Assembly (NCBI RefSeq): GCF_028767125.1
Contig: NZ_JAKCWP010000001.1
Location: 372,001 to 436,000, forward strand
Length of the DNA: 64,000 nt
Source of the DNA: Chelativorans sp. YIM 93263
Lineage (GTDB): Bacteria; Pseudomonadota; Alphaproteobacteria; Rhizobiales; Rhizobiaceae
Direction of reading: 5' to 3'
This document shows positions 17,825-28,315 of this stretch, piece by piece. The position numbers and the translations under genes are program-made. The notes beneath the pieces were generated by a model. That model saw only the letters and a program-made list of their open reading frames with translations. It did not search any database and was not told where the DNA came from. Each line of letters opens with the position of its first letter. The first letter of the stretch is position 1.

Positions 17825-17989
17825 ATGACCAAAATTTTCTCATTTCTGATCCTGGCCACCATGGTCCTGCATCTCATTAGGCCGTTGGGACTTCCCGGCC
17901 TCAAGAAACGCAGTGACTTCTGGAAACTGGCCCTCGTGGCATTTGTCGCGATCGGACTGACGGCCGGCCTCAGCCATGGCTGGAACTGA
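17825..17989 (+). CDS. Small two-helix membrane protein (54 aa)
   Basis: The 54-aa product has two hydrophobic segments (about residues 4-18 and 34-50) joined by RPLGLPGLKKRSDFWK, a basic loop predicted to stay in the cytoplasm. A small protein with this RPLGLPGL...DFWK loop appears conserved in rhizobia as I recall it, but I cannot name a family. It is the only plus-strand gene between two minus-strand genes. The SD is weak (GGTGG about five bases upstream), so the start is moderately secure. Function unknown. Confidence 0.65.
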   Translation: MTKIFSFLILATMVLHLIRPLGLPGLKKRSDFWKLALVAFVAIGLTAGLSHGWN

Positions 17990-18022
17990 AGCTGGCCGAT
18001 GAACCGGTTCTGAACGCTCGCC

Positions 18023-19048
18023 TCAAGCGGCCTTTTCCAGCTCTTCCTTCCAGTCGCCGCGCGTGGCAAGCCCGTTCATCTTCGCCCTGTGGGCGAAGGC
18101 GCGCTGCCCCGCGGCAACGTTTTCGGACTTTCCACCCCAAGCCTTCAGCGCCGGCGCCTGCAGCGCGCGGCCATAGGAGAAGGTGAGCGCCCAGGGCATG
18201 TCATAGGTGGCGTTCATAATAGAAAGGTGCGCTGTCGCCTCCTCGTCCGACTGGCCACCTGAGAGAAAGGCAATGCCGGGAACCGCGGATGGAACCGTCG
18301 CCTTCAAACAGCGTACGGTCTTCTCCGCCACCTCTTCGCGAGAAGCCTTCCGCGCGTCCTTGCCGTCGATCACCATGTTGGGCTTCAGCACCATGCCTTC
18401 CAACGCGACACGCGCATCGTAAAGTTCGTGGAAGACGGTGTTCAGCACCCATTCGGTCACCTCGTAGCAGCGGTTGATCGAATGGTCGCCCGGTGCCCCG
18501 TCCATCACCACCTCGGGCTCGACAATCGGCACGATCCCGGCCTCCTGGCAAAGGGCCGCGTAACGGGCCAGGGCCTGCGCATTCTGTTTCACCGCACCCC
18601 AACTGGGTAGAGATCCGGAAATGGCAATGACAGCGCGCCATTTGGAAAACCGCGCTCCAAGCTCGTAATACTCGTTCAGCCGCTCGCGCAGACCGTCCAG
18701 GCCCTCGGTGATCTTCTCGTCCGGGAACCCTGCCAGCGGCTTGGCGCCCTTATCGACCTTGATTCCCGGCACCGCACCGGAGCGGCGTATGAGGTCCACC
18801 AGCGGTGTGCCGTCCTTTGCCTTCTGACGAATGGTTTCATCGAAGAGAATGACGCCGGAAATATAGTTTCGCATCGCCTCTTCGGCGCTGAAAAGCATCT
18901 CGCGGTAATCGCGCCGGGTCTCCTCGGTGGCTTCGATACCGATCGAGTCCAGCCGCTTCTTGATGGTGCCGGTGCTTTCGTCCGCTGCCAGAATGCCCTT
19001 GCCGTCAGCCACTATGCGGGCTGCGATATCTTCAAGTCGCTCGCTCAT
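18023..19048 (-). CDS. fba: Fructose-bisphosphate aldolase, class I (eukaryote-like type)
   Basis: The 341-aa product cleaves fructose 1,6-bisphosphate via a Schiff base. It resembles the COG3588 type found in rhizobia: AADESTGTIKKRL near residues 26-38, the catalytic lysine in VLKPNMVI near 222, and the C-terminal LTFSYGRALQAPALKAWGG. The ATG at 19048 has AGGAGG about nine bases upstream; an earlier ATG at 19069 lacks it. It lies downstream of pgk on the same strand (106-bp gap), part of the tkt-gap-pgk-fba run, though nhaP2 interrupts the run and terminators divide it. Confidence 0.95.
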   Translation of the reverse strand: MSERLEDIAARIVADGKGILAADESTGTIKKRLDSIGIEATEETRRDYREMLFSAEEAMRNYISGVILFDETIRQKAKDGTPLVDLIRRSGAVPGIKVDKGAKPLAGFPDEKITEGLDGLRERLNEYYELGARFSKWRAVIAISGSLPSWGAVKQNAQALARYAALCQEAGIVPIVEPEVVMDGAPGDHSINRCYEVTEWVLNTVFHELYDARVALEGMVLKPNMVIDGKDARKASREEVAEKTVRCLKATVPSAVPGIAFLSGGQSDEEATAHLSIMNATYDMPWALTFSYGRALQAPALKAWGGKSENVAAGQRAFAHRAKMNGLATRGDWKEELEKAA

Positions 19049-19153
19049 TCTGCCTGCCTCCTGTTTCATTTACAAATTCCGTAGCAGAAGAAAGAACAAA
19101 ACGGAATGTGGGCAAATAGTCCCTAATCGATTGAAATGTAACAAAAAACAGCT

Positions 19154-20350
19154 TTAGCGCCGAAGCGCCGTCACACCGGGCAGTTCCTTTCCTTCCATCC
19201 ACTCCAGAAAAGCGCCACCTGCAGTGGATACATAGGTGAAATCGTCTGCAACGCCAGCCATGTTGAGCGCAGCGACGGTATCGCCGCCTCCAGCGACAGA
19301 GACGAGGCGTCCTTCCCGCGTAGCGCGCGCCGCATATCGGGCGGCAGCAACTGTCGCTTTGTCGAAAGGCGGTATCTCAAACGCCCCCAGCGGCCCGTTC
19401 CAGACCAGCGTATCGGCGCGATCGATCGCCTCTTCCACCTTCTTAAGAGAGGCCGGCCCGACGTCGAGAATCATGGCATTGCCGGGAACGGCTGAAATGT
19501 CGACCGTCTGGTTATCGGCGCCGGCCTCAAATTTCTCTGCCACCACCGCATCGACGGGCAAGACGATCGCGCAGCCGCTCGATGCCGCTTCGATCATGAT
19601 CTTTTTGGCGGTCTCTGACAGGTCGTGCTCGCAAAGCGAGCTTCCAACCTCCGTGCCACGTGCGGCAAGAAAGGTGTTCGCCATACCACCGCCGATCACC
19701 AGCGCGTCGACCTTCCGGACCAGGTTGAAAAGCAGGTCGATCTTGGTCGAAACCTTGGCTCCGCCCACTATGGCCAGAACCGGTCGCTTCGGATTGCCCA
19801 ACCCCTTCTCCAGCGCATCGAGCTCAGCCTGCATCGTGCGTCCCACATAGGCGGGAAGCAAATGCGCCAATCCTTCGGTGGAGGCGTGGGCACGATGTGC
19901 GGCGGAAAAAGCGTCGTTCACGTAAATGTCGCCGTTGTCAGCCAGCGATCTTGCGAACGCGGGATCATTCTTCTCTTCACCAGCATGAAAGCGGGTATTT
20001 TCGAGCAAGAGGATATCGCCGTCCGCCATTTCCGAAATCGCGTTTCGAGCCGCTTCCCCCACGCAATCCGGAGCAAAATAGACGCGCCGGTCGAGTGTCG
20101 TCTCCACTGCATTGGCAACCGGCTGGAGCGAGGCTTCCGGAACCGGCTTTCCCTTGGGACGACCGAAATGAGCGAGCAGGATGACCTTCGCACCCTTGTC
20201 GGACAATTCGGCGATTGTCGGAGCAACGCGCTCGATGCGCGTCGAATCGGTGACGATGCCATCCTTGACCGGCACGTTCAGGTCGACCCGCACGAGCACA
20301 CGCTTTCCCGTAATATCCGACAGATTGTCGAGGGTCTTTAGATCAGCCAT
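19154..20350 (-). CDS. pgk: Phosphoglycerate kinase
   Basis: The 398-aa product carries out the ATP-forming step from 1,3-bisphosphoglycerate. Landmarks are [16 protein letters not shown] (about 14-29), the phosphate-binding [21 protein letters not shown] in the hinge region, and the GGGDT nucleotide-binding motif near 353-357. The length is standard. It sits between nhaP2 and fba on the same strand. Confidence 0.97.
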   Translation of the reverse strand: MADLKTLDNLSDITGKRVLVRVDLNVPVKDGIVTDSTRIERVAPTIAELSDKGAKVILLAHFGRPKGKPVPEASLQPVANAVETTLDRRVYFAPDCVGEAARNAISEMADGDILLLENTRFHAGEEKNDPAFARSLADNGDIYVNDAFSAAHRAHASTEGLAHLLPAYVGRTMQAELDALEKGLGNPKRPVLAIVGGAKVSTKIDLLFNLVRKVDALVIGGGMANTFLAARGTEVGSSLCEHDLSETAKKIMIEAASSGCAIVLPVDAVVAEKFEAGADNQTVDISAVPGNAMILDVGPASLKKVEEAIDRADTLVWNGPLGAFEIPPFDKATVAAARYAARATREGRLVSVAGGGDTVAALNMAGVADDFTYVSTAGGAFLEWMEGKELPGVTALRR

Positions 20351-20424
20351 GCTCCCGCTCCTTCATCCGCTTTGTGTCCGCGAACATACAGGGCCGGACC
20401 TTGGAGACAAGGGCGTCAATTTCT

Positions 20425-22278
20425 TCATTCCCCGGCAATCTCATCCTCCTTTTGCGCTGCGCGTTTGCGGCGTTCTTCCCGCCAGCGGCGAAGGAACGCC
20501 CAAAGCCGGCTCAATGCTTCGCCCGCGCTGATGTAGACCGGCACCTCATAGGGACGCGACGGCGGATCGACTGAGAGCCCGATACCCGTGATCCACCCGC
20601 CCTTCTCCACATCCCGCACGATGAGCTCGATGCTTCCGATGTGCACGCGGTCCCCCTGCTCGGCGCGGCCGCCCAGCCGCTTCCGCACCAAATCGGCTAT
20701 GGAGAGTGCCTGCTCCTCGTCGCTGAGATCAAGCGCATAGGCGGCCTCAATATCCGCGGCGGGTCGACCCGGATCGACGGCAAAGGCCCCGAAGAACTCC
20801 GCGTCCTCGGGGTCCACCCGCGCCGGACTGGCGAAGAGGCGGTCGAGCAGCCCCGGATAGCGGTCCGGCACAAAGATATAGACCCGGTCACCAGCCATGA
20901 GCCGGCCGGCATATTGATAGGTCATGGAGCGTCCGTCGCGGACGACGAGCGATGGCCGCGCCCACCGCGGAATCCGTTCCCCTCGCTCCACCGGGCTGCC
21001 CGCGACGACGCGATAGGCGAGAAGCTCGTGGTGGGCCGAGCCCGGCAACTCCAACTCCACCTTGTCCACCGGCCCCGTTCGCGCCGGAACGATCATATTG
21101 AGCCGCCGCGCGATCGAGCGAATGCTCCAGCCCTGGATCATCAGGGACACAAGCACAATAATGAAAACGATATTGAAGATGTCGCGGCCATGCTCCAGCG
21201 TATCCATGAGAGGCAGGATCGCCAGCAGGATGGAGACCGCGCCGCGCAAGCCCACCCATGAGATGAAGGCGGTCTCCGACCGTGAGAAACGAAATGGGGC
21301 GAGGCAAATGGCGACCGCTGCCGGGCGCGCGATAAAGATGAGAAATAGCCCGAGAAACAGCGCATGCGGCGCAATATCGATGAACTGTGAGGGCGTGGCG
21401 AACAGGCCGAGCACCAGAAACATGATGATCTGCGCCAGCCAGGTAACACCGTCCTGGAAGCGCTTCAGCATGCTGGTTGAACGCATCTGCGCATTTCCTG
21501 CAACCAACCCGGCGACATAGACGGCCAGAAAGCCGGAGCCGCCGATCGCGCCCGCAAGGGCAAAGACGAGTAAGGAAAGCGCTAGCACGAAAATCGGGAG
21601 AAGACCGGTTTCCAAATCCAGCCGGGTTACCAGCCGCACAATCAGATATCCCCCGGCGATCCCCGCGGCAAACCCGATTCCCATCTGTCTCATGAACCCG
21701 AAGACGACATCCTCGGCCAGTTCACCCGCATTCAGCGGTGCGCCCGCGGTGATCAGACTGATCAAGGTAAGTGTGAGGAAGATCGCCATCGGATCGTTGG
21801 ATCCGGATTCGACTTCGAGCGTCGAGCGCACCCGGTCCCGCACGAATATGTTTCCAACGCGCAGCAGGAAGAACACGGCGGCAGCATCGGTCGAAGCGAC
21901 AATCGCGCCGAGGAGAAAGCTTTCGAGCCAGTTGAAGCCCAGCACATGGTATGCTGCCAGACCCAATAGTCCCGCCGTTAGCGCGACGCCGACCGTGGCG
22001 AGCGTGATGGCCGGCGCCGCCGCGGCACGAAAGCTGGCAAAGCTTGTCCCGAACCCCGAATCGAAGAGGATGACGGCGAGCGCCAGGGATCCGACGAAAA
22101 AGGCAACGGAAGCATTGTCGAAATCAAGCCCCAGCCCATCCGTTCCGGCGGCAAGGCCGATGCCGAGGAAGACAAGAAGTAGCGGGGCACCAAAACGGAA
22201 GGCAATCAGGCTGGAAAACGCCGCGAAGAGCACGAGCGCCGTAGCGATCAGCGTTATCAGATAAATGGCCTGATCCAT
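20425..22278 (-). CDS. nhaP2: CPA1 K+/H+ antiporter with C-terminal RCK domain (NhaP2/CvrA type)
   Basis: The 617-aa product has about twelve membrane segments (residues 1-400), including the conserved NhaP features ILFDSGFGTSF and LGAIVASTDAAAVFFLL. This is followed by a TrkA_C-like RCK region (about 400-500) and a terminal CorC_HlyC-like transporter-associated domain (about 500-590). It would exchange potassium (or sodium) for protons in the inner membrane, with ligand gating by the cytoplasmic domains. It lies between gap and pgk on the same strand, an unusual spot for an antiporter inside a glycolytic run, but a terminator separates it from gap. Confidence 0.92.
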   Translation of the reverse strand: MDQAIYLITLIATALVLFAAFSSLIAFRFGAPLLLVFLGIGLAAGTDGLGLDFDNASVAFFVGSLALAVILFDSGFGTSFASFRAAAAPAITLATVGVALTAGLLGLAAYHVLGFNWLESFLLGAIVASTDAAAVFFLLRVGNIFVRDRVRSTLEVESGSNDPMAIFLTLTLISLITAGAPLNAGELAEDVVFGFMRQMGIGFAAGIAGGYLIVRLVTRLDLETGLLPIFVLALSLLVFALAGAIGGSGFLAVYVAGLVAGNAQMRSTSMLKRFQDGVTWLAQIIMFLVLGLFATPSQFIDIAPHALFLGLFLIFIARPAAVAICLAPFRFSRSETAFISWVGLRGAVSILLAILPLMDTLEHGRDIFNIVFIIVLVSLMIQGWSIRSIARRLNMIVPARTGPVDKVELELPGSAHHELLAYRVVAGSPVERGERIPRWARPSLVVRDGRSMTYQYAGRLMAGDRVYIFVPDRYPGLLDRLFASPARVDPEDAEFFGAFAVDPGRPAADIEAAYALDLSDEEQALSIADLVRKRLGGRAEQGDRVHIGSIELIVRDVEKGGWITGIGLSVDPPSRPYEVPVYISAGEALSRLWAFLRRWREERRKRAAQKEDEIAGE

Positions 22279-22350
22279 TGCCCCCTCAGATGTGAATCAT
22301 TCGCGGCTAAAGTGCGGCCAACGGCGCATTCACGCAAGGCAGCCCACAAA

Positions 22351-22380
22351 CAAAAACGCCCGGCACTGGAGCCGGGCGTT
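22351..22380 (-). terminator. Intrinsic terminator after gap
   Basis: On the minus strand AACGCCCGGC and GCCGGGCGTT form a 10-bp stem with a six-base loop, followed by TTTTTG. It lies 22 bp after the gap stop codon and should uncouple gap from nhaP2. Confidence 0.88.
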
Positions 22381-22401
22381 GTGTCGTTCCAATTGGGCCG
22401 A

Positions 22402-23415
22402 TCAACCGATCGTCTTGCCGAACGCAACCGCCGCATCGGCCATGCGGTTGGAGAATCCCCATTCATTGTCGTACCACGACATGACGCGCACGAGATTGCC
22501 CTCGATCACTTTCGTCTGGTCCAGTGCGAAGGTCGAAGACGCCGGATTGTGATTAAGGTCGATCGAGACCAGCGGCTCATCGGTATAGGCGAGAATGCCT
22601 TTGAGCGGGCCTTCTTTCGCAGCCGCCAGGAGTGCCTGGTTCACTTCCTCGACGGTCACCGTGCGCTTCGGCACGAACTTGAAGTCGATGACGGAGACAT
22701 TCGGCGTCGGCACACGGATGGAAACACCGTCGAGCTTGCCCTGAAGCTCCGGCAATACGAGACCGACGGCCTTCGCGGCGCCGGTGGAGGTGGGGATCAT
22801 GGACATGCCGGCTGAACGTGCGCGGTAGAGATCCTTGTGCATGGTGTCGAGCGTCGGTTGGTCGCCCGTATAGGCATGCACCGTCGTCATGAAGCCTTTT
22901 TCGATGCCGAACGTGTCGTTGAGCACCTTGGCGACCGGCGCAAGGCAGTTGGTGGTGCAGGACGCGTTGGAGATGACCTTGTGCTCGCTCGTGATCTTGT
23001 CGTGGTTCACGCCGTAGACCACCGTCAGGTCTGCCCCCTGCGAAGGCGCGGAAACGAGCACGCGCTTGGCGCCCGCTTCGAGATGCAACGCAGCCTTTTC
23101 GCGGGACGTGAAAATACCGGTGCACTCAAGCACGATGTCAACGCCGAGATCACCCCATGGAAGTTTCGCCGGGTCGCGCTCGGCCAGCACTTTGAAGGAA
23201 CTCGAATCGATCTTGATGCTGTCGCCCTCGACCTTCACTTTGGAAGGAAAGCGACCATGCACGCTGTCATAGCGCAGCAGGTGGGCATTGGTTTCGACCG
23301 GGCCGAGATCGTTGATGGCGACAACCTCGATGTCCTTGCGACCGGACTCGAAAATGGCGCGAACGATATTGCGCCCGATACGGCCAAATCCATTGACGGC
23401 TATTTTCACGGTCAT
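22402..23415 (-). CDS. gap: Glyceraldehyde-3-phosphate dehydrogenase, type I
   Basis: The 337-aa product oxidises glyceraldehyde 3-phosphate with NAD. The Rossmann start [16 protein letters not shown] and the active-site block [11 protein letters not shown] near residue 153 (nucleophilic Cys) are diagnostic. The conserved [19 protein letters not shown] and AYTDEPLVS segments are present. It is preceded by tkt (96-bp gap with a weak terminator) and followed by a strong terminator, so it is probably a single-gene transcript at least in part. Confidence 0.97.
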   Translation of the reverse strand: MTVKIAVNGFGRIGRNIVRAIFESGRKDIEVVAINDLGPVETNAHLLRYDSVHGRFPSKVKVEGDSIKIDSSSFKVLAERDPAKLPWGDLGVDIVLECTGIFTSREKAALHLEAGAKRVLVSAPSQGADLTVVYGVNHDKITSEHKVISNASCTTNCLAPVAKVLNDTFGIEKGFMTTVHAYTGDQPTLDTMHKDLYRARSAGMSMIPTSTGAAKAVGLVLPELQGKLDGVSIRVPTPNVSVIDFKFVPKRTVTVEEVNQALLAAAKEGPLKGILAYTDEPLVSIDLNHNPASSTFALDQTKVIEGNLVRVMSWYDNEWGFSNRMADAAVAFGKTIG

Positions 23416-23462
23416 AATTCACCTCCGGCGAGCTGGAGCCGTACCAACACGGCTAACTGTCT

Positions 23463-23480
23463 AAAAGTCCGGTGCCGGAC
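23463..23480 (-). terminator. Possible weak terminator after tkt
   Basis: On the minus strand GTCCGG and CCGGAC form a short stem around two bases, followed by TTTTA. It lies between the tkt stop codon and gap. The stem is short, so readthrough into gap is likely. Confidence 0.45.
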
Positions 23481-23511
23481 GAATGTCCAGCAAAACCATC
23501 CTCTTCACGAT

Positions 23512-25500
23512 CTAAAGTTCGGAAAGCCGTGCTTCGGCTGCCTCCACGGCAGCTTCCGCGGTGATGCCGAAATGCTTGTAGAGATCCGGCGCCGGTGCGC
23601 TGGCCCCGAAGCCGGTCATGCCGATGAACACGCCGTCCATCCCGATAAAACGGTCCCAGCCCTGGCGGATGGCCGCCTCGATGGCGATACGCACCGGCGC
23701 CGCACCTATGATCGCATCCTGGTAATCCTTGGGCTGCCGTTCGAACAGCTCGAAACAGGGCACCGAGACAACACGCGTGGCATGCCCCCTCTGCTCGAGC
23801 AGCGTCTTGGCCCGAACGGCAATCTCGACTTCGGACCCGCTGGCGAAAATGGTGACCTTGGCCTCGTCGGAGGGAAGAAGCTCGTAAGCACCCCGTGCGC
23901 TCAGATTATCCTCCGTGAATTCCGTGCGCGATTGCTCCAGCTTCTGCCGGGTCAGCGCCAGCGTGGAGGGAGCATCCTTCGATTCGAGTGCCAACTGCCA
24001 GCATTCGGCGGTTTCCACCGCGTCCGCCGGCCGGAAAACAAGATGGTTCGGAATGGCGCGCAACGCTGCCAGGTGCTCGACCGGCTGGTGTGTCGGCCCG
24101 TCCTCGCCCAGCCCGATGGAATCGTGCGTCATGACGAAGATGGAACGGATGCCCATGAGCGAGGCAAGCCGCATCGCGGGCCGCGCATAATCGGAAAAGG
24201 TCAGGAACGTGCCGCCATAGGGGATGAGACCTCCATGGAGCGCAATCCCGTTCATTGCCGCGGCCATGGCATGCTCACGAATGCCGTAATGAATATAGCG
24301 GCCGCTGAAGTCCTCAGCGGTGACGGGCACGGTCTGGCTGGTCTTCGTATTGTTCGACCCGGTGAGGTCGGCCGAACCCCCGATTGTGTCCGGCAGAAAG
24401 TCATTGATGACTTCGAGCGCCATCTCGGAGGCCTTGCGCGTGGCCACGGCCGGCGCTTCCTCGGACAGCTTCTTCTTGTAATCGACGATCACCGAGGACA
24501 GATCCTCGAGCAAATCGCCACGCATCCGCCTCTCAAACTCCGCACGCACGTCGGCATCAGCTGCCGCCAGGCGTTTCTCCCAGGCCGCGCGCTCTTTGGC
24601 CGAGCGCAAACCGGCAAGTCGCCAATCATCCAGCACATCCGAGGGGACCTCGAAGGGAGCCGCGTCCCAGCCAAGCGTTTCGCGCGTCTTCTCGATTTCC
24701 TCTGCGCCCAGCGGCGAGCCATGCGCCTTGGCTGTTCCCGCCTTGGTGGGCGCGCCATGGCCGATCGTCGTGCGGAAGGCCAGGAAAGTCGGCCTGTCGG
24801 ACCTGCGTGCTTCCTCGATCGCGGCCTCGATGGCATCCGGATCGTGCCCGTCGACCCGCATCGTCTTCCAACCGGACGCGGCAAAGCGTTCGCACTGATC
24901 CGTCGAATCAGCCAGCGACACCGGTCCGTCGATGGAGATTTGATTGTCGTCGAACATCACGATGAGCTTGGACAGCCGCAGATGCCCCGCAAGGGCCAGA
25001 GCTTCCTGGCTGATGCCTTCCATGAGGCAGCCGTCGCCGACCAGAGCATACGTATAATGATTGACCAGATCGTCACCGAAGCGGGCGTTGAGCAGGCGCT
25101 CGGCGATTGCCATGCCGACTGAGTTGGCAAATCCCTGGCCCAATGGGCCGGTGGTAGTCTCGATGCCGGCGGCGTAACCGAATTCGGGATGGCCCGCCGT
25201 GCGGGACCCGAGCTGCCGGAAGTTCTTGATCTGATCGATCGTGATGTCCTCATAACCGAGCAGGTACATCAGCGAATAGAGCAGCATGGACCCGTGCCCG
25301 GCCGACAAGACGAAACGGTCGCGGTTCGCCCAGCCCGGTTGTTTCGGATCGTGGGTCATGAACCGCGTGAAAAGCACCGTGGCAATGTCGGCCGCGCCCA
25401 TGGGCAAGCCTGGGTGGCCGGACTTCGCCTTCTCGACGGCGTCCATGGACAGGAATCGGATCGCATTCGCCATCCGGTCGTGTTTTTCGCGTGTTGTCAT
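23512..25500 (-). CDS. tkt: Transketolase
   Basis: The 662-aa product transfers two-carbon units between sugar phosphates using thiamine diphosphate. The ThDP motif is [13 protein letters not shown] near residue 153, with the preceding [14 protein letters not shown]. The pyrimidine domain carries [13 protein letters not shown], and the C-terminal domain ends the protein. The length is standard. The order with gap and pgk is the common rhizobial glycolysis/pentose-phosphate cluster. DUF4164 and zapA diverge from it on the other strand. Confidence 0.97.
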   Translation of the reverse strand: MTTREKHDRMANAIRFLSMDAVEKAKSGHPGLPMGAADIATVLFTRFMTHDPKQPGWANRDRFVLSAGHGSMLLYSLMYLLGYEDITIDQIKNFRQLGSRTAGHPEFGYAAGIETTTGPLGQGFANSVGMAIAERLLNARFGDDLVNHYTYALVGDGCLMEGISQEALALAGHLRLSKLIVMFDDNQISIDGPVSLADSTDQCERFAASGWKTMRVDGHDPDAIEAAIEEARRSDRPTFLAFRTTIGHGAPTKAGTAKAHGSPLGAEEIEKTRETLGWDAAPFEVPSDVLDDWRLAGLRSAKERAAWEKRLAAADADVRAEFERRMRGDLLEDLSSVIVDYKKKLSEEAPAVATRKASEMALEVINDFLPDTIGGSADLTGSNNTKTSQTVPVTAEDFSGRYIHYGIREHAMAAAMNGIALHGGLIPYGGTFLTFSDYARPAMRLASLMGIRSIFVMTHDSIGLGEDGPTHQPVEHLAALRAIPNHLVFRPADAVETAECWQLALESKDAPSTLALTRQKLEQSRTEFTEDNLSARGAYELLPSDEAKVTIFASGSEVEIAVRAKTLLEQRGHATRVVSVPCFELFERQPKDYQDAIIGAAPVRIAIEAAIRQGWDRFIGMDGVFIGMTGFGASAPAPDLYKHFGITAEAAVEAAEARLSEL

Positions 25501-25698
25501 TTGTGCTCGCTGCTCGGCTGCCGATAAACTTCAGGCGTTTCTGGAGGACTCGTGCCCGAAAGAGCAAGCGACACATATCAGGTGCACGGCCCAAGTCAAT
25601 AAAACGCGGGTCTGACGCGAAGGTTCACACGCGGAAGGGTTCCGGGTGTGAAAAGAGACGACGGCCCTCAGCAAACGGGGGAAGACAGGTCTAAGCGG

Positions 25699-25728
25699 TT
25701 GACCTAAGCTTCACCCGCCGCCTAATCT
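25699..25728 (+). promoter_or_regulatory. Candidate housekeeping promoter for DUF4164-zapA
   Basis: TTGACC (25699-25704) and TAATCT (25723-25728) stand 18 bases apart, about 65 bp before the DUF4164 start. This resembles a sigma-70-type promoter, but the spacing and -10 are not ideal. The rest of the 290-bp gap between tkt and DUF4164 shows no gene; it must also carry the tkt promoter. Confidence 0.4.
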
Positions 25729-25791
25729 TCCGAGGTTAAGAGCTTATGATTCCGCGAGATTCGCGGGCGGGGCGGCTCGGGACGAGTTGCG

Positions 25792-26064
25792 ATGACTGGT
25801 GATGCCACCCTCAGGGAAATAATGAACCGCCTCGAAAAAGCCGTCGAGGGGCTGGAAAGTGCTGTCGAAGCGCGCCTTGAAAAGGAAAATTCTTTTTCCG
25901 AGATCGAGGCCGAGGTGCAGCGTATGGGCGCGGACCGAGCCCGACTTGCGCAGGAAATCGATAAATCGGAAGCGCGTGCGGAAAAATTGGCAGAGGTGAA
26001 CCGCGAGGTTTCACGCAGATTGGTGACGGCAATGGAAACCATCCGTGCTGTCCTGGATCGATAG
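25792..26064 (+). CDS. DUF4164 coiled-coil protein
   Basis: The 90-aa product is almost entirely a charged coiled coil (heptads from about residue 8 to 85, for example LEKAVEGLESAVEARLEKEN). DUF4164 is a rhizobial family placed next to zapA, with no established function; a role beside ZapA in division is plausible from this linkage. It is 14 bp upstream of zapA, so they are co-transcribed. No signal or membrane segment. Confidence 0.88.
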   Translation: MTGDATLREIMNRLEKAVEGLESAVEARLEKENSFSEIEAEVQRMGADRARLAQEIDKSEARAEKLAEVNREVSRRLVTAMETIRAVLDR

Positions 26065-26078
26065 GCGGATTAGACTAG

Positions 26079-26438
26079 ATGGCACAAGTAACGATTACGG
26101 TCGCCGACAAGACCTATCGCATGGCTTGCGACGAGGGGCAGGAAGAACACCTGATGGATCTGGGGCAGCGCTTCAACCGCTATGTGGCGCATCTGAAGGA
26201 ATCCTTCGGTGAGATCGGCGACCAGCGTCTCACGGTTATGGCAAGCATCATGGTCATGGACGAACTGGTGGAACTGCAAAACCGCATGCACGGCCTGGAA
26301 GGCGAGATCGCTACCCTTCGCAAGACGCGGGACGACGCCTTGCTCAAGGCGGACAAGAACGACACGGCCCTGACGGGCACGCTGGGCGAGCTGGCCGAGC
26401 GCATAGAGGCGGTTGCGGCCAAGCTGTCGAGCGCATAG
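26079..26438 (+). CDS. zapA: Cell division protein ZapA
   Basis: The 119-aa product has the ZapA start VTITVADKTYRMACDEGQ followed by a long C-terminal coiled coil (about 55-115). ZapA binds and bundles FtsZ filaments at the division site. In most alphaproteobacteria zapA is followed by the 6S RNA gene and 5-FCL on the same strand. Here rimM follows 46 bp downstream, and the 6S/5-FCL pair is about 7 kb away and inverted, which indicates a rearrangement. Confidence 0.93.
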   Translation: MAQVTITVADKTYRMACDEGQEEHLMDLGQRFNRYVAHLKESFGEIGDQRLTVMASIMVMDELVELQNRMHGLEGEIATLRKTRDDALLKADKNDTALTGTLGELAERIEAVAAKLSSA

Positions 26439-26484
26439 AGCATATCGGCACGGCCACCAACGCGACGAAAGCCACCGGACTGCC

Positions 26485-27063
26485 ATGCCGAAGCCTAAGA
26501 ACCCGATCCAGCTTGGCATCGTCGGTGCGGCCCACGGAATCCGGGGCGAGGTGCGCGTGAAGCCCTACACCGAGGACCCCGCGGCGCTCGGCGATTACGG
26601 CCCGCTCTACACGGCCGACGGCAGAATGCTTGTTCTGAAGAACCTGCGCCCCTCCAAAGGCGGCGTCATCGCCCGCTTCGAGGGCATTGGGGATCGCAAT
26701 GCCGCCGAGGGGCTAAATGGCGAGGAGCTTTTCGTCGACCGTTCCGCGCTCCCGGAAGATCTCGATGAAGAGGAATTTTATCACGCGGATATCATCGGCC
26801 TTACGGCTATCGATGAAACCGGGACAAAACTCGGAAAGGTCGTGGCCATTCACGACTTCGGCGCCGGGGATCTCCTGGAAGTGCGCCCCGCTTCCGGCCA
26901 AACACTGATGATCCCCTTTACACGCGAGGCGGTTCCCGAGATCGATGTTCCGGGCGGACAGCTTCATGTCGACGGCGTAGCAGCCGGGCTGGATGAGGGG
27001 GAGAATCCAGAGGATCGGAAGAACGCGGCCGGTGATTCGCTCGGCGGGGGAAATGGACATTGA
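26485..27063 (+). CDS. rimM: Ribosome maturation factor RimM
   Basis: The 192-aa product has the N-terminal RimM domain ([24 protein letters not shown], about 8-31) and the C-terminal PRC-barrel (about 98-165, with [15 protein letters not shown] and [13 protein letters not shown]). It assists 30S head maturation by binding S19. The start at 26485 gives the expected [11 protein letters not shown]; an earlier in-frame start is unsupported. The stop overlaps the trmD start (TTGA). In most bacteria rpsP and rimM are neighbours; rpsP is not in this window. Confidence 0.95.
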   Translation: MPKPKNPIQLGIVGAAHGIRGEVRVKPYTEDPAALGDYGPLYTADGRMLVLKNLRPSKGGVIARFEGIGDRNAAEGLNGEELFVDRSALPEDLDEEEFYHADIIGLTAIDETGTKLGKVVAIHDFGAGDLLEVRPASGQTLMIPFTREAVPEIDVPGGQLHVDGVAAGLDEGENPEDRKNAAGDSLGGGNGH

Positions 27064-27770
27064 GCTTTCGCGCCACGGTCCTCACCCTATACCCCGATAT
27101 GTTTCCGGGTCCGCTCGACATATCGCTAGCCGGCCGCGCCCGCGAGGCAGGCACGTGGTCACTTGAAACCCTTCAGATCCGCGACTTCGCGACGGACAAG
27201 CACCGTAGCGTGGACGATACACCGGCCGGAGGCGGGGCGGGCATGGTGATGCGGGCCGATGTTCTGGCACACGCCCTTGACCACGCTGCACCCTCCGACG
27301 ATCCACGGCCGAGAATTCTCATGAGCCCGCGCGGCCGCCCCCTGACACAGGCGCGTGTTCGCGCCCTGGCGGAAGAGCCGGGCATCGTCGTGCTGTGCGG
27401 CCGGTTCGAAGGTGTCGACCAGCGTCTCATTGATGCGCGGAAGCTGGAGGAAGTCTCGGTGGGCGATTATATCCTGTCCGGCGGAGAGCCGGCCGCGCTT
27501 GTCCTGCTTGATGCGATCGTTCGGCTTCTTCCCGGCGTCATGGGAAACGAATCCTCCGGTACGGAGGAAAGCTTCGAAAACGGCCTACTGGAGCACCCGC
27601 ACTACACGCGCCCGCAGCGGTTCGAGGGGCGAGCGATTCCGGATGTTCTCCTGTCGGGAAATCACCGCAGGATCGACGAGTGGCGGCTTGCCGAAGCGGA
27701 GAAGCTGACACGCCAACGACGGCCGGATCTTTGGACCGCCTACGAAAAGCAGAGGAAAAAGGCAGAGTGA
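27060..27770 (+). CDS. trmD: tRNA (guanine37-N1)-methyltransferase
   Basis: The 236-aa product methylates G37 of tRNAs with SAM. SPOUT-family landmarks are visible: [16 protein letters not shown] at the start, [14 protein letters not shown], the knot region [13 protein letters not shown] and the [16 protein letters not shown] segment. The apparent start is TTG, sharing TTGA with the rimM stop. GGGGG about nine bases before it is a fair SD, and no in-frame ATG is near. The stop shares GTGA with the DUF4260 start. Confidence 0.95.
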   Translation: MSFRATVLTLYPDMFPGPLDISLAGRAREAGTWSLETLQIRDFATDKHRSVDDTPAGGGAGMVMRADVLAHALDHAAPSDDPRPRILMSPRGRPLTQARVRALAEEPGIVVLCGRFEGVDQRLIDARKLEEVSVGDYILSGGEPAALVLLDAIVRLLPGVMGNESSGTEESFENGLLEHPHYTRPQRFEGRAIPDVLLSGNHRRIDEWRLAEAEKLTRQRRPDLWTAYEKQRKKAE

Positions 27771-28117
27771 GCGCACTGCTTCGCATCGAGAATGCCGTCA
27801 TTGCGCTTGCCGCGCTCGTTGCATACCAGCTTTCAGGCGGAAGCTGGTGGCTGTTTGCTCTTCTTATCCTCGCACCGGACCTTTCCATGCTCGGCTATCT
27901 CGGCGGACCACGCCTTGGAGCCTGGTGCTACAACGCCATCCATAGCTGGATCGCGCCCGTCCTGCTCTATCTCATAGGCCTACTGATCGAACTTCCTGTA
28001 ATGATCCATGTCGCGCTGATCCTTGCCGCCCATATCGCCCTCGACCGCACGCTTGGCTACGGGCTGAAGCATGAGACCGGCTTCAAGGATACGCATGTGG
28101 GCCATATCGGCGGCTGA
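27767..28117 (+). CDS. DUF4260 membrane protein
   Basis: The 116-aa product has about four membrane segments (residues 8-25, 27-42, 58-75, 77-98). The family blocks [26 protein letters not shown] and [26 protein letters not shown] are clear. The function of DUF4260 is unknown. The start is GTG, overlapping the trmD stop (GTGA), so translation is probably coupled. It is a lodger between trmD and rplS, which are usually adjacent. Confidence 0.88.
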   Translation: MSALLRIENAVIALAALVAYQLSGGSWWLFALLILAPDLSMLGYLGGPRLGAWCYNAIHSWIAPVLLYLIGLLIELPVMIHVALILAAHIALDRTLGYGLKHETGFKDTHVGHIGG

Positions 28118-28315
28118 GGCGCCCGCCGCAGTTGATTCCTCTAGCAATGTGGTGTATGTGCGCGGCGCTAGCTGCCATGGAGGTCCATGGCCGTCATTAA
28201 TCAAGGAACGTGAATTCGCCCCTGCGCTTTCTTTTGGGAGCGCGCTCCCCGAGTGGTTATCAACTACCGGCGAGACGGGCGCTCTGACGGACGCAAAGAA
28301 CAAGAGGACAAAACG
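28118..28315. other. Leader region of rplS
   Basis: There is no gene in these 198 bp. It holds palindromic elements: CCATGG-AGGT-CCATGG (about 28175-28190) and GGGAGC...GCTCCC (about 28236-28250). They could be structured 5' leader elements of the L19 transcript; I do not recognise a named ribosomal leader. Confidence 0.35.

Noticed and set aside
22837-25122. Long plus-strand open frame across gap and tkt
   Set aside because: It is a shadow of two certain minus-strand genes with no recognisable domain.
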